DNA of 64,000 nucleotides, from assembly GCF_947259555.1 (NCBI RefSeq), contig NZ_CAMYMD010000059.1, forward strand, positions 1 through 64,000. The letters are read 5' to 3'. Shown one piece after another: positions 45,121 to 54,931 of this stretch (within the stretch, counting starts at the first letter, position 1; the number at the start of each line of letters is the position of its first letter). Below the pieces are notes generated by a model. It worked only from the letters and a program-made list of their open reading frames with translations, ran no database searches and had not been told where the DNA came from. The translations under genes and the position numbers were made by a program. Source of the stretch: an uncultured Roseovarius sp. GTDB lineage: Bacteria; Pseudomonadota; Alphaproteobacteria; Rhodobacterales; Rhodobacteraceae.

Positions 45121-46341
45121 ATGACACTCGACATTGATTTCGTGCGCGCGCAATTTCCGGCTTTCTCGGAGGCCTCCCTGGCGGGGCAGGCGTTCTTTGA
45201 GAATGCGGGCGGGTCTTATACCTGCGCGCCGGTGATCGCCCGGCTGGAGCGGTATTACCGGCAGCGCAAGGTGCAGCCCTATGCGCCCTACGAGGCCAGT
45301 CAGTTGGCGGGTGCCGAGATGGACGAGGCGCGCGAGCGGCTGGCGGCGATGATGGGGGTGGCCACTGACGAGGTCAGCTTTGGCCCCTCGACCACGCAGA
45401 ACACCTATGTTCTGGCGCAGGCGTTCCGGCAATGGATGGAACCCGGCGATGCGATCATCGTGACCAATCAGGATCACGAGGCCAATTCCGGGCCGTGGCG
45501 GCGCCTGGCCGATGAAGGGTTCGAGCTGCGCGAGTGGCGGATCGACCCCGAGACCGGTCTGCTCGATCCCGCCGACCTCGAAAGCCTGCTGGATGAGCGT
45601 GTGCGGCTGGTCTGTTTCCCGCATTGCTCCAACGTGGTCGGCGCGGTTAATCCGGTGGTCGAGATCACGGCCCTTGCCCACGCGGCGGGGGCGTTTGTCT
45701 GCGTTGACGGCGTGAGCTACGCGCCTCACGGTCTGCCCGATGTGGGCGGCATGGGCCCTGATATTTACCTTTTCTCGGCCTACAAGACCTACGGGCCGCA
45801 TCAGGGCATCATGGTGATGCGCCGTGAGTTGGGCAACCTGCTGCCCAATCAGGCGCATTACTTCAACGCCGATACGCTCTACAAGCGCTTTACCCCCGCC
45901 GGACCCGATCACGCGCAGGTCGCGGCAAGTGCCGGCATGGCCGATTACATCGACGCGCTCGCCGCGCATCACGGGGTGACGGGCGATGCTGCAACTCGCG
46001 CGGCGGCGGTTCACGACCTGATGCGCCGCCACGAAACCGACCTTTTACAGCCTGTCCTGGATTTTCTCACAGACCGCAATTCGGCCCGTCTTCTCGGCCC
46101 GGTCATGGCGGAGCAAAAGGCCCCCACGGTCGCGGTAGTGCTCAACCGGCCCGGCGCCGAGGCGGCGGCGGATCTTGCAGCGCATGGCATCATGGCGGGG
46201 GGCGGTGATTTCTACGCGGTGCGTCCGCTGCAGGCCATGGGTGTGGATACGGACAAGGGGGTGCTGCGCCTCAGCTTCGTGCATTACACGTCGCGCGCTG
46301 AGGTGGACAAGCTTTTGACCGCGCTAGACGATATTCTTTGA
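45121..46341 (+). CDS. Class V aminotransferase-fold PLP enzyme
   Basis: A 406-residue PLP enzyme of the class V/cysteine desulfurase-like group. The start ATG at 45121 follows AGGGGACAGC. The pyridoxal lysine is in IYLFSAYKTYGPHQGIMV, with the cofactor Asp in FVCVDGVSYAPHG and the N-terminal substrate-site pattern FENAGGSYTCAPV. It lacks a clear catalytic Cys loop near the end, so it may be an aminotransferase, lyase or desulfurase of unknown substrate. Photolyase follows 48 bp later; no pathway genes are nearby to suggest a role. Confidence 0.82.
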   Translation: MTLDIDFVRAQFPAFSEASLAGQAFFENAGGSYTCAPVIARLERYYRQRKVQPYAPYEASQLAGAEMDEARERLAAMMGVATDEVSFGPSTTQNTYVLAQAFRQWMEPGDAIIVTNQDHEANSGPWRRLADEGFELREWRIDPETGLLDPADLESLLDERVRLVCFPHCSNVVGAVNPVVEITALAHAAGAFVCVDGVSYAPHGLPDVGGMGPDIYLFSAYKTYGPHQGIMVMRRELGNLLPNQAHYFNADTLYKRFTPAGPDHAQVAASAGMADYIDALAAHHGVTGDAATRAAAVHDLMRRHETDLLQPVLDFLTDRNSARLLGPVMAEQKAPTVAVVLNRPGAEAAADLAAHGIMAGGGDFYAVRPLQAMGVDTDKGVLRLSFVHYTSRAEVDKLLTALDDIL

Positions 46342-46389
46342 TCCGACCCTGGCGGCCTTGCGTAAGACCCTGAAAGACCGGGGCAGGGC

Positions 46390-47811
46390 ATGACCGACAT
46401 AACACCGAGTATCGTATGGCTCCGCCGTGATCTGCGGCTGAGCGACAACCCCGCCTTGACGGCGGCCTGCGCGCGTGGCGGGCCTGTGCTTGTGGTGTTC
46501 ATTCACGACGACAGCGTTGCACGGCTCGGCGCGGCGGCGAAATGGCGGCTTGGCCTATCGCTCGAGTGTCTGGCGAAATCGCTGGCCGCGCAGGGTAATG
46601 GCCTGATCCTGCGCACAGGCGATGCCCGCGTTGCCCTCCTCAATCTGATCGAAGAGACGGGGGCAGAGGCGGTGCATTGGTCCCGGCTTTACGACCCCGA
46701 GGCGATTGGGCGTGACAGCGCCATCAAGTCTGCGCTCAATGAGCGTGGTGTCGAAGCGACAAGCCATAACGGGCATCTGCTGTTCGAGCCCTGGACGGTC
46801 GAGACGCAGCAGGGCGGGTTCTACAAGGTCTACACCCCGATGTGGCGCGCGGTGAAGGACCGCGACGTGCCCGCGCCCGAGAGCACCCCCGCGCGCATTC
46901 CCTCGCCCGAGACATGGCCCGAAAGCGAGCGTCTGGAAGACTGGAGGCTTGGGGCCGCCATGCAGCGCGGGGCCGAGGTTTGCCTGCCGCATCAATGCGT
47001 GGGCGAGGCGGCGGCGCAGGGGCGGTTTGGGGCCTTCGTCGGCGGGGCCATCGCCGATTACAGCACCGCTCGCGATCTGCCCGCCAAGCCCGGCACCTCG
47101 GGCCTGTCCGAGAACCTGACCTATGGCGAAATATCCGCGCGCCAGTGCTGGCATGCCGGGTTGCGCGCGCTGCACGAGGGGGCGGCGGGTGCCGAGACAT
47201 GGCTCAAGGAGTTGGTCTGGCGTGAGTTTGCCTATCACCTGATCTATCACACGCCGCGCATCGCAAGCGGCAACTGGCGCGAGGATTGGGATGCCTTTCC
47301 TTGGAACGAGGACCCGGATCGCCCCGAGGTGATCGCCTGGAAACAGGGCCGCACGGGCGTGCCCTTTGTCGATGCCGCGATGCGCGAAATGTATGTGACC
47401 GGCACCATGCACAACCGCGCCCGGATGATCGTGGCGTCATACCTCACCAAGCACCTGATGACCCATTGGAAGATCGGCCTTGAGTGGTTCGCCGATTGCC
47501 TGACCGATTGGGATCCGGCTTCGAACGCCATGGGCTGGCAATGGGCGGCGGGCTGCGGGCCGGATGCGGCGCCCTATTTCCGCGTGTTCAACCCCGAGAC
47601 GCAGTTGCACAAGTTCGACCCCGAAGGCGCCTATATCCGCCGCTGGATCGCCGAGGAGGCGCGCAGCCCGAGCGATACGGCGCTGTCCTATTTCGACGCC
47701 ATCCCGCGTGCGTGGGGTCTCTCGCCGCAGGATTGCTACCCGGCCCCGGTCGTGGGTCTGAAAGAGGGGCGCGAACGGGCGCTGGCCGCATACCAAGCGC
47801 GGGGGGTCTGA
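46390..47811 (+). CDS. phr: Deoxyribodipyrimidine photolyase
   Basis: Light-dependent repair of UV-induced pyrimidine dimers. The 473-residue chain shows the N-terminal antenna domain (SIVWLRRDLRLSDNPALTAAC) and the FAD-binding C-terminal half with the signature regions TWLKELVWREFAYHLIYHTP, GRTGVPFVDAAMREMYVTG, HNRARMIVASYLTKHLM and DWDPASNAMGWQWAAG CGPDAAPYFR. It belongs to the class I CPD photolyase type by these motifs. Its stop (TGA, 47809-47811) directly precedes the frame of the next gene, so they are probably co-transcribed. Confidence 0.95.
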   Translation: MTDITPSIVWLRRDLRLSDNPALTAACARGGPVLVVFIHDDSVARLGAAAKWRLGLSLECLAKSLAAQGNGLILRTGDARVALLNLIEETGAEAVHWSRLYDPEAIGRDSAIKSALNERGVEATSHNGHLLFEPWTVETQQGGFYKVYTPMWRAVKDRDVPAPESTPARIPSPETWPESERLEDWRLGAAMQRGAEVCLPHQCVGEAAAQGRFGAFVGGAIADYSTARDLPAKPGTSGLSENLTYGEISARQCWHAGLRALHEGAAGAETWLKELVWREFAYHLIYHTPRIASGNWREDWDAFPWNEDPDRPEVIAWKQGRTGVPFVDAAMREMYVTGTMHNRARMIVASYLTKHLMTHWKIGLEWFADCLTDWDPASNAMGWQWAAGCGPDAAPYFRVFNPETQLHKFDPEGAYIRRWIAEEARSPSDTALSYFDAIPRAWGLSPQDCYPAPVVGLKEGRERALAAYQARGV

Positions 47812-47895
47812 ATGGGCATCGCCACAGTTGAAAAATCTTGCTCGCCCGGGGTCGAAGCCTCTAGCCTTGACGATGAAACACGAGGAAACGACCGC

Positions 47896-49101
47896 ATGAT
47901 CCTGACCGACACGACCGGCCAGACCGACCTGCCACGCTATTTCGCCCGCACTTTCGCCGTGGCCCGCCAGATCAGCGCCGGGCGGCTCGATATCGTGCTG
48001 CCCGATGGCCGTACCTTTCGCGCGCAAGGGCCGCGCCCCGGCCCGGTGGCGGTACTGGAGATCCACGACCCGGAGGTCTTTGCCCGGCTGGTGCGCGAGG
48101 GCTATCTGGGGTTCTGCGAGGCCTATCTCGACGGTGACTGGTCGACGCCCGATCTGCAATCCTTCATGGATCTGCTGAACGATGATGACGGGATCTACAA
48201 CGGCTATCCCGGCCAGCCCATCGCACAGCTTTACGAGCGCATCCGCTTTTGGTTCAAGCGCAATTCCAAGGCACAGGCGCGGCGCAACATCAGCTATCAC
48301 TACGATCTGGGCAATGAGTTCTACCGGCTGTGGCTGGATGACACGATGACCTATTCCAGCGCCATTTTCGACGAGGGGCGCAACAGCCTGGAACAGGCAC
48401 AGATCGCAAAGTATGCCAGCATGGTCGATCAGATGGGCGTAAAACCCGGCGATCATGTTCTGGAGATCGGCTGTGGCTGGGGCGGTTTTGCCGAGTATGC
48501 GGCTGGCCAAAGGGGCCTCCGCGTGACTGGCCTCACAATCAGCGAGGAACAACTGAAATATGCCCGCGAGCGCATCGCCCGGGCCGGGCTGTCGGACAGG
48601 GTGACGCTCAAATTGCAGGATTACCGCGATGAGCGCGGCACCTATGACGGTATCGCCAGCATCGAAATGTTCGAGGCCGTGGGCGAGCGCTACTGGCCGG
48701 TGTTTTTCGAGACGCTGCGCGACCGGCTCAGCCCCGGGGCGCAGGCGACGTTGCAGATCATCACGGTTGAGGACAGCCGTTGGGATGGCTACCGTAACGA
48801 TGTTGATTTCATTCAGAAATACATCTTTCCGGGGGGCATGCTGCCCAGCCCGACGGTCCTGCGCCAGCAGATCGAGCGCGCCGGGCTGACCGTCGCGGGC
48901 TCTATCGAATTCGGGGAAAGCTATAGCCAGACGCTGCGCCGCTGGCATCAGTGCTTCAACGAAAGATGGGGCGAGATTGCTGATATGGGCTTTGACGAGC
49001 GGTTCCGCCGGATGTGGAATTTCTATCTGACCTCTTGCGCGGGCGCCTTCAAAGGGGGTAGTTGCGATGTGACACAGATCACCATCGCAAGGCCCGGATA
49101 G
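47896..49101 (+). CDS. Cyclopropane-fatty-acyl-phospholipid synthase family methyltransferase
   Basis: SAM-dependent enzyme that methylates unsaturated acyl chains of membrane lipids. Start at 47896 (MILTDTTGQTDLPRYFAR) has AGGAAA 8 nt upstream; an in-frame ATG at 47812 gives an unlikely leader. Motifs are YHYDLGNEFYRLWLDDTMTYSSAIF, VLEIGCGWGGFAEYAA (SAM site), FEAVGERYWPVFF and YIFPGGMLPSP. Length 401 residues, as in CFA synthases. Modified lipids stabilise membranes under acid or stationary-phase stress. Confidence 0.93.
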   Translation: MILTDTTGQTDLPRYFARTFAVARQISAGRLDIVLPDGRTFRAQGPRPGPVAVLEIHDPEVFARLVREGYLGFCEAYLDGDWSTPDLQSFMDLLNDDDGIYNGYPGQPIAQLYERIRFWFKRNSKAQARRNISYHYDLGNEFYRLWLDDTMTYSSAIFDEGRNSLEQAQIAKYASMVDQMGVKPGDHVLEIGCGWGGFAEYAAGQRGLRVTGLTISEEQLKYARERIARAGLSDRVTLKLQDYRDERGTYDGIASIEMFEAVGERYWPVFFETLRDRLSPGAQATLQIITVEDSRWDGYRNDVDFIQKYIFPGGMLPSPTVLRQQIERAGLTVAGSIEFGESYSQTLRRWHQCFNERWGEIADMGFDERFRRMWNFYLTSCAGAFKGGSCDVTQITIARPG

Positions 49102-49560
49102 ATGCCCGTTACAGATCACATGCCAACTGCCGGGAGGCTTGTCGCGGCGGTTGGTCTTGGTGTCGTGGGGTGGTTCGGCTCGGAATTGTTTCGCCCTCTC
49201 ATGCCCGATGACACTAATTTTGGCTGGTTCAACGTGGTCAATGTCGTGCTCGGTATGATTTGCGGCTGGCGTGTCACAGGCAAGCGCCTGGGCTTTGGCT
49301 ATGCCGAAGGTTTCAGCGCAGGTCTGACCGGGATCGGCGCACTGGTATTCTGGGCCCTCTTCGTGCAGAGCCTGAACGAAATGCTGAAGCGTGCGCTGGA
49401 TAACCGGTATGATGGTGTGATCGAAGGCTTGACCTCGATGTTTGAGCTGATCGTCGATTTCGGCACGGTGATGATAAATGGCCCACTGATCGGGTTTCTC
49501 GTAACCGGTGGCATCGTGGTGGGGCTCGTCTCGGAATGGGTGTCTCATCGGTGGCCGTGA
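49102..49560 (+). CDS. trgA: TrgA tellurite-resistance-associated membrane protein
   Basis: A 152-residue membrane protein with about four helices (for example LVAAVGLGVVGWFGSELF and LIGFLVTGGIVVGLVSEWV). It matches TrgA, first described in Rhodobacter sphaeroides as part of a tellurite resistance locus together with trgB and cysK, and exactly this gene order is present here. Biochemical role unknown. It begins directly after the cyclopropane synthase stop and overlaps trgB. Confidence 0.85.
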   Translation: MPVTDHMPTAGRLVAAVGLGVVGWFGSELFRPLMPDDTNFGWFNVVNVVLGMICGWRVTGKRLGFGYAEGFSAGLTGIGALVFWALFVQSLNEMLKRALDNRYDGVIEGLTSMFELIVDFGTVMINGPLIGFLVTGGIVVGLVSEWVSHRWP

Positions 49561-50660
49561 CGTGCCCGCTTTTTGTTTACGGGCCCTTGGCTTGGTCGCC
49601 ATTGCTCGATCGCGTGGCTGGCGACACGGGCAGGCCTCCGGCGCGGGTGCACAACGCCTTTGTTTCAGAACGTGCGGACGCCTTGCCATTTGCCGGGCTC
49701 TCGCAAGGCGAGGGCATAGCCGAGGGTGTCCTGATTAGTGATATGCAGGCAATTGAACGTGTTAGTTTCTTGGCGGACAGTCTGGGGCTCGGGCCTGCCG
49801 CTCCGATCGTCGTGAATACCAAGGGTGCACAGATCGACGCGCAGTATTTCCCGGGCCAGCCCGGATCACGAATTTGGCGCGGCGATGACTGGGCCGAGCG
49901 TTTTGGTCCCGTGCTTTTAGAGGCCGCAGAGGAGATCATGGCCATGATTGGCCTTGCGCGCGCGGATGATCTGGCTGCGCGGAACTCTATGATCCTGTCG
50001 CGGGCGGGGGCTCGGGTCGCGGCACAGGTCCATGCCCCGACCGATCTGCGCAGCGCGACGTCGTCTGAGTCAGTGGAGGACATTTCTTGCGAGATCACCC
50101 ATGCCGGTTTTTTTCTCTCGCGTGCCTATACGATACGCCATCCACGCTTTGACGGGACGTACAGCGCGGTCTTGCGGCGTGAGGTTTTCGTCGCGACCGA
50201 TGCCGCCCTTGTCCTGCCCTATGACCCGAAGAGGGATCGCGTGCTTTTGGTTGAGCAGTTTCGCATGGGTCCCTACGGGCGCGGTGATCCACGGCCTTGG
50301 ATGCTCGAACCGGTGGCGGGCCGTATCGACGGCGGAGAATCTCCGGAAGACGCCGCGCGCCGTGAATGCCTGGAAGAGGCGGGCCTGACTTTGACAGGGT
50401 TGGAAAAGATCTCGGCGCACTACTGCACGCCCGGGTATTCGACCGAGCTGTTCCACATCTTTGTGGGTTTGTGTGATTTGCCCGATATGCAAATGGGGCA
50501 GGGCGGGCTGGCCACGGAGCACGAAGATATACGCAGCCATGTCGTTGATTTTGCCCGCGCGATGGCCTTGGTTGGAAGTGGAGAGGCCAATAACGGTCCG
50601 TTGGTTCTGAGTCTTTTGTGGCTTGAGCGTGAACGCGCACGACTGCGCGCATCGGCTTGA
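49536..50660 (+). CDS. trgB: TrgB, gamma-glutamylcyclotransferase-like plus Nudix hydrolase fusion
   Basis: A 374-residue two-domain protein. The N-terminal part (about 10-150) resembles the gamma-glutamylcyclotransferase-like fold (FVYGPLAWSPLLDRVAG), and the C-terminal part (about 200-365) is a Nudix hydrolase with a complete box GRIDGGESPEDAARRECLEEAG, of the ADP-ribose pyrophosphatase kind (YDPKRDRVLLVEQFRMGPY). Homologous to TrgB of the Rhodobacter tellurite locus. The start may be ATG at 49536 (25 bp overlap with trgA) or GTG at 49557 (4 bp overlap). cysK follows after 57 bp. Confidence 0.88.
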   Translation: MGVSSVAVTCPLFVYGPLAWSPLLDRVAGDTGRPPARVHNAFVSERADALPFAGLSQGEGIAEGVLISDMQAIERVSFLADSLGLGPAAPIVVNTKGAQIDAQYFPGQPGSRIWRGDDWAERFGPVLLEAAEEIMAMIGLARADDLAARNSMILSRAGARVAAQVHAPTDLRSATSSESVEDISCEITHAGFFLSRAYTIRHPRFDGTYSAVLRREVFVATDAALVLPYDPKRDRVLLVEQFRMGPYGRGDPRPWMLEPVAGRIDGGESPEDAARRECLEEAGLTLTGLEKISAHYCTPGYSTELFHIFVGLCDLPDMQMGQGGLATEHEDIRSHVVDFARAMALVGSGEANNGPLVLSLLWLERERARLRASA

Positions 50661-50717
50661 GTTCCATGGGCTGAACGCCTAAACCGAGCGGACATTCTGA
50701 GCACAGGAGCACGAGAG

Positions 50718-51749
50718 ATGCGCATCGCAAATGATTTGGCCGCAGCGGTCGGCAACACGCCCCTCCTTCGGTTGCGCCGTGCGAGTGAGGAAACCGGCTG
50801 CGAAATCCTCGGAAAATGCGAGTTTCTCAATCCCGGGCAATCGGTCAAGGATCGTGCTGCCCTGTACATCATTCGTGATGCGGTGGCCCGCGGCGAGTTG
50901 GAACCGGGCGGGACCATCGTCGAGGGGACAGCGGGCAATACCGGCATCGGCCTTGCGCTGGTAGGGGCATCTCTCGGTTTCAAGACCGTGATCGTGATTC
51001 CCGAGACGCAGAGCCAGGAAAAGAAGGATATGCTGCGCCTCGCCGGGGCGGATCTTGTGCAAGTGCCTGCTGCGCCCTATTCAAATCCCAACAACTTTGT
51101 GCGGTATTCAGAGCGTTTGGCGAAAGAACTTGCCAAATCCGAACCTCACGGGGCGATTTGGGCCAATCAGTTCGACAATGTTGCGAACCGGCAGGCGCAT
51201 GTCGAGACCACGGGCCCGGAGATATGGGAGCAGACCGGCGGCAGGGTCGATGGCTTTGTCTGCGCCGTGGGATCGGGTGGTACGCTGGCAGGCGTCGGCA
51301 TGGCGCTTCAGCCAAAGGGCGTGAAGGTCGGCATCGCTGATCCCATGGGGGCCAAGCTATATTCCTGGTATACGACCGGCGAGTTGGAGAGCGAGGGATC
51401 GTCTATCGCCGAGGGCATCGGTCAGGCTCGCATCACCGAGAATCTCGACGGTTTCACCCCCGATTTCGCCTGTCAGGTCCCGGACGCCGAGGCGCTGCCC
51501 ATCGTCTTTGATCTGTTGGAGTACGAAGGCCTCTGCATGGGGGCCTCGACCGGGATCAATGTCGCGGGGGCGATGCGGATGGCGCGAGAGATGGGGCCGG
51601 GACATACCCTCGTCACCATCCTTTGCGACTACGGCACGCGCTACCAGTCCAAGCTGTTCAATCCGGATTTCCTGCGCGAAAAGGGTCTGCCGACCCCCCG
51701 CTGGCTTGATCAGGCACCCCGTTCGATACCGGGAGTGTTCGAGGAGTGA
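50718..51749 (+). CDS. cysK: Cysteine synthase A
   Basis: PLP enzyme making cysteine from O-acetylserine and sulfide. The PLP lysine is Lys44 in NPGQSVKDRAALYII, followed by the phosphate-binding/substrate loop GTAGNTGIGLALVG and the second binding site VGSGGTLAGVGMAL. Length 343 residues, slightly longer than the E. coli enzyme. As part of trgA-trgB-cysK it is linked to tellurite resistance; cysteine supply affects thiol-based detoxification. Its stop overlaps the GTG start of the mechanosensitive channel gene. Confidence 0.95.
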   Translation: MRIANDLAAAVGNTPLLRLRRASEETGCEILGKCEFLNPGQSVKDRAALYIIRDAVARGELEPGGTIVEGTAGNTGIGLALVGASLGFKTVIVIPETQSQEKKDMLRLAGADLVQVPAAPYSNPNNFVRYSERLAKELAKSEPHGAIWANQFDNVANRQAHVETTGPEIWEQTGGRVDGFVCAVGSGGTLAGVGMALQPKGVKVGIADPMGAKLYSWYTTGELESEGSSIAEGIGQARITENLDGFTPDFACQVPDAEALPIVFDLLEYEGLCMGASTGINVAGAMRMAREMGPGHTLVTILCDYGTRYQSKLFNPDFLREKGLPTPRWLDQAPRSIPGVFEE

Positions 51750-54199
51750 GACACCTGCTTCGCGTTCTATGCCTCATTCTGGCCGTGACGATTGGCGGCG
51801 GCGGGATGGTGCCCTTTGCGCCGATGGCGCAGGCGCAGCAATCGTTGAACGAGGTGGATTACGAGGCTTGGGAATCTCTTGCGACGCGGGTGGAGGACGC
51901 GCTGGAAAGCGGCGAAGTCGATACGCAGATCCTCGAGGATCTGCGCCGTCTCGTCGCTGACTTCCGACAGAAGTTCTTGGACGCGCAAGGCACCAATTCC
52001 ACAACGATCAAAACCGTTCGTGACCAGCTTGATGCCCTTGGTGCGGTGCCCGAAGACGGCAACGAACCAGAGGAGGTTGCCGCACAACGCGAGGAACTCA
52101 ACCGAAGGCTGACACGCCTTGAGGCGCCGGTGCGCACAGCCGAGTTGGCCAAGAGTCGCGCCGACGGGCTCATCCAGGGCATCGATCAGGTCATTCGTGA
52201 TCGTCAAACCGCCGAGTTGCTGCGTCTTGGGCCGATGCCGGTCAACCCTCTTCATTGGCCTGAGGCCCTGCGCGCGACCTATGGTCTGGCCGAGTCCGTT
52301 CGCTCCGAGGTGGCGCTCGAATGGAGGAGCCCGGTTGGGCGCGCGGTGCTCAACGACAGTCTGCCGGCGGTTGTGGCGTGGCTGCTTCTGGGGCTCATCC
52401 TGCTGCTGCGCGGACGTCGCTGGTCGACCCGCCTGATGCGGCAACTGAGCCAGGACGAGCCGAGCGCCGGGCGCTGGATCACCACGTTTCTGATTTCGCT
52501 GGGCGAGTGGTTCTTGCCCTATGCCGGGGTCTATGCCCTGGTGCGTTCAATTCAGGCCACTGGACTGACCGGATCACATACGGATCTGTTGCTCTCCAAT
52601 TTTCTGCCTGCCGCCTTCATTTTTCTTCTGGCACGCTGGCTCGCGCAGCGTATCTTTCCGCGTCACGAACCGCGTGGCCCGGTGCTCAATCTCGACGACC
52701 GCTGTCGCTACTCAGGTCGTCTTTACGGGGCGTTGATGGGGTGGGTTGTCGCTGCGTTTTATTTCATCCAGTCGGTCGCCGAGGGCGCAGGCTGGAGCGA
52801 GGCGGCCACCAACGTCGTGGTTTTCCCGGTTCTGGCGCTCACTGGGCTTTTGCTCTGGCGTCTGGCCAATCTGCTGAACCTGCACAGCCGTGCGAGCGAG
52901 AGCGCTCCTGACTCGGAAACCGGTTTTCGTGATCGCATCGCTCGGTTGTTGTCACGGTTGCTGACGGCGCTTGCACTTCTGGCTCCGGTTCTGGCGGCGA
53001 TTGGTTATGTCAAGGCAGCGCAGGCGATGATGCTGCCGGCGGCGCTTTCGCTCATGCTGCTGGCCGCGCTCTTGGTCTTGCAACGTCTGCTGACAGAGCT
53101 ATACGTGATGGTCACGGGCAATCGGGACGGTGCGCAGGAATCTCTTCTGCCTGTGCTCGCAGGCTTTGTGCTGGTATTGCTGTCACTGCCGGTTTTTGCA
53201 CTCATCTGGGGCGCGCGTCCGGCACAACTGCTGGAATTCTGGACGCGCTTCACAGAGGGTGTCAGTCTCGGTGGCACGCAAATATCGCCCGCGATCTTTC
53301 TGACATTCGCATTGGTCTTCACCCTTGGCTATTTGGCAACGCGGCTCCTTCAGGGGGCGCTTAGAAATACGATCCTGCCCAAGACCAGGCTAGATACCGG
53401 CGGGCGCAACGCGATCGTCTCGGGTACGGGCTATGTGGGCATATTCCTTGCAGCTCTTATTGCGATTACCAGCGCGGGCATCGACCTCAGCTCGCTTGCC
53501 ATCGTCGCTGGTGCGCTCTCGGTCGGGATCGGTTTCGGGCTTCAGAACATCGTGTCAAACTTCGTCTCGGGCATTATCCTGCTGATTGAGCGGCCGATTT
53601 CCGAAGGTGACTGGATCGAGGTTGGCGGCCAGCATGGCTATGTAAAATCGATCTCAGTACGCTCTACCCGGATCGAGACCTTTGATCGGACTGACGTGAT
53701 CGTGCCCAATGCCGATTTCGTCAGCGGCACGGTCACCAACTATACGCGCGGCAACACGGTGGGGCGGGTGATCGTACCGGTGGGCGTGGCCTATGGCTCT
53801 GATACCCGCAAGGTCGAGACGATCTTGCGCGAGGTCGCCGAGGCGCATCCGATGGTGTTGATGAACCCGCCGCCCAATATTGTCTTTCGGGGCTTCGGGG
53901 CCAACTCGCTCGATTTCGAAATCCGCGCCATTCTGCGCGATGTGAACTGGGTGATGAACGTGCATTCCGACATGAATCACGAGATTGCGCGGCTGTTTAT
54001 CGAGGGCGGTATCGAGATTCCCTTTCCGCAGCAGGATGTCTGGTTTCGGAATGCGATTCCGGAGGCTGCGGGCGGTCAACCCGACGGCCGTGAAGGTGCA
54101 CCTGATCCGTCCCCCGCAACGCCAAGCCGTGAGCCTATGGCAAAGTCCGAGGCCGATTTCGATGGTGATGTTGCAGGCGGAGAGGGCGACGGACGATGA
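51746..54199 (+). CDS. MscS-type mechanosensitive channel with DUF3772 periplasmic domain
   Basis: A 817-residue large MscS-family channel that should open under membrane tension to release solutes. The GTG start at 51746 gives a signal peptide (LLRVLCLILAVTIGGG… cleaved after AQA). A helical periplasmic domain (about 30-200) of DUF3772 type is followed by about ten helices and the MscS core with ASLSVGIGFGLQNIVSNFVSG-like AGALSVGIGFGLQ and the beta domain ERPISEGDWIEVGG. The C-terminal domain ends with an acidic tail. Overlaps cysK by 4 bp and alaX by 4 bp, so it is in the same operon. Confidence 0.9.
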   Translation: MRHLLRVLCLILAVTIGGGGMVPFAPMAQAQQSLNEVDYEAWESLATRVEDALESGEVDTQILEDLRRLVADFRQKFLDAQGTNSTTIKTVRDQLDALGAVPEDGNEPEEVAAQREELNRRLTRLEAPVRTAELAKSRADGLIQGIDQVIRDRQTAELLRLGPMPVNPLHWPEALRATYGLAESVRSEVALEWRSPVGRAVLNDSLPAVVAWLLLGLILLLRGRRWSTRLMRQLSQDEPSAGRWITTFLISLGEWFLPYAGVYALVRSIQATGLTGSHTDLLLSNFLPAAFIFLLARWLAQRIFPRHEPRGPVLNLDDRCRYSGRLYGALMGWVVAAFYFIQSVAEGAGWSEAATNVVVFPVLALTGLLLWRLANLLNLHSRASESAPDSETGFRDRIARLLSRLLTALALLAPVLAAIGYVKAAQAMMLPAALSLMLLAALLVLQRLLTELYVMVTGNRDGAQESLLPVLAGFVLVLLSLPVFALIWGARPAQLLEFWTRFTEGVSLGGTQISPAIFLTFALVFTLGYLATRLLQGALRNTILPKTRLDTGGRNAIVSGTGYVGIFLAALIAITSAGIDLSSLAIVAGALSVGIGFGLQNIVSNFVSGIILLIERPISEGDWIEVGGQHGYVKSISVRSTRIETFDRTDVIVPNADFVSGTVTNYTRGNTVGRVIVPVGVAYGSDTRKVETILREVAEAHPMVLMNPPPNIVFRGFGANSLDFEIRAILRDVNWVMNVHSDMNHEIARLFIEGGIEIPFPQQDVWFRNAIPEAAGGQPDGREGAPDPSPATPSREPMAKSEADFDGDVAGGEGDGR

Positions 54200-54915
54200 G
54201 CGAGCCGCTCTTTCGCACCGCCCCCTATCTCGCCGAGGCCGAGGCGCGCGTGATGGCGCACACGCCCGAGGGCGGTGTGGTTCTCGATCAGACGGTGTTT
54301 TATCCGATCGGAGGCGGTCAGCCGGGTGATAGTGGACGTCTCAGGTGGGGAGATCAGAGCCTGAGCATTGCGACGGCGGTCAAGGGGGAGGGTGAGGACA
54401 TAGCCCTCGTTCCCTCAGAGCCCGCCCCGCTGCCCCCGTTGGGTGCGGTGCTGCGTCAGCAGATCGACTGGCCGCGGCGCCATCGGCTCATGCGCATGCA
54501 TACCGCGCTGCACCTACTGTCGGTGGTCATTCCGTTGCCGGTCTCCGGCGGTGGCATCGGTGAGGAGCGCAGCCGACTCGACTTTGACATGCCGGAGGCC
54601 CCGACAGACCGCGAGACGCTTCAGGAGCATCTCAACATGCTGGTGGATCGGGATCTGCTTGTGAGCGAAGAATGGATCACCGAAGGCGCGCTGCGCGCCA
54701 ATCCGGGGCTGGTCAAGACCATGTCAGTGACGCCGCCCGTCGGTATCGGGCCAGTTCGGCTGGTCCGGATTGGTGGCGGCTCGGATCAGGTCGATTTGCA
54801 GCCCTGCGGCGGAACACATGTGGCGCGCACCGGCGAAATAGGACGCCTTCGACTTGGCAAGATCGAGAAGAAGGGCCGCCAGAACCGCCGCGTTTACGTG
54901 CATCTGGATGCGTGA
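54196..54915 (+). CDS. alaX: Alanyl-tRNA editing protein AlaX
   Basis: Free-standing editing domain that hydrolyses Ser-tRNA-Ala and Gly-tRNA-Ala. The zinc-site residues are in RMHTALHLLSVVIP (HxxxH) and LQPCGGTHVARTGEIG (CxxxH), the conserved metal-binding pattern. Its 239 residues correspond to the medium AlaX type with an N-terminal glycine-rich strand region (QTVFYPIGGGQPGD). It is convergent with mnmA, whose end is 16 bp away. Confidence 0.9.
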   Translation: MSEPLFRTAPYLAEAEARVMAHTPEGGVVLDQTVFYPIGGGQPGDSGRLRWGDQSLSIATAVKGEGEDIALVPSEPAPLPPLGAVLRQQIDWPRRHRLMRMHTALHLLSVVIPLPVSGGGIGEERSRLDFDMPEAPTDRETLQEHLNMLVDRDLLVSEEWITEGALRANPGLVKTMSVTPPVGIGPVRLVRIGGGSDQVDLQPCGGTHVARTGEIGRLRLGKIEKKGRQNRRVYVHLDA

Positions 54916-54931
54916 TGTTTTTTGCCAGGTT

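Noticed and set aside
47437..49689. 750-codon open frame on the minus strand opposite photolyase, cyclopropane synthase and trgA
   Set aside because: Spans three well-supported genes; its product shows no family features.
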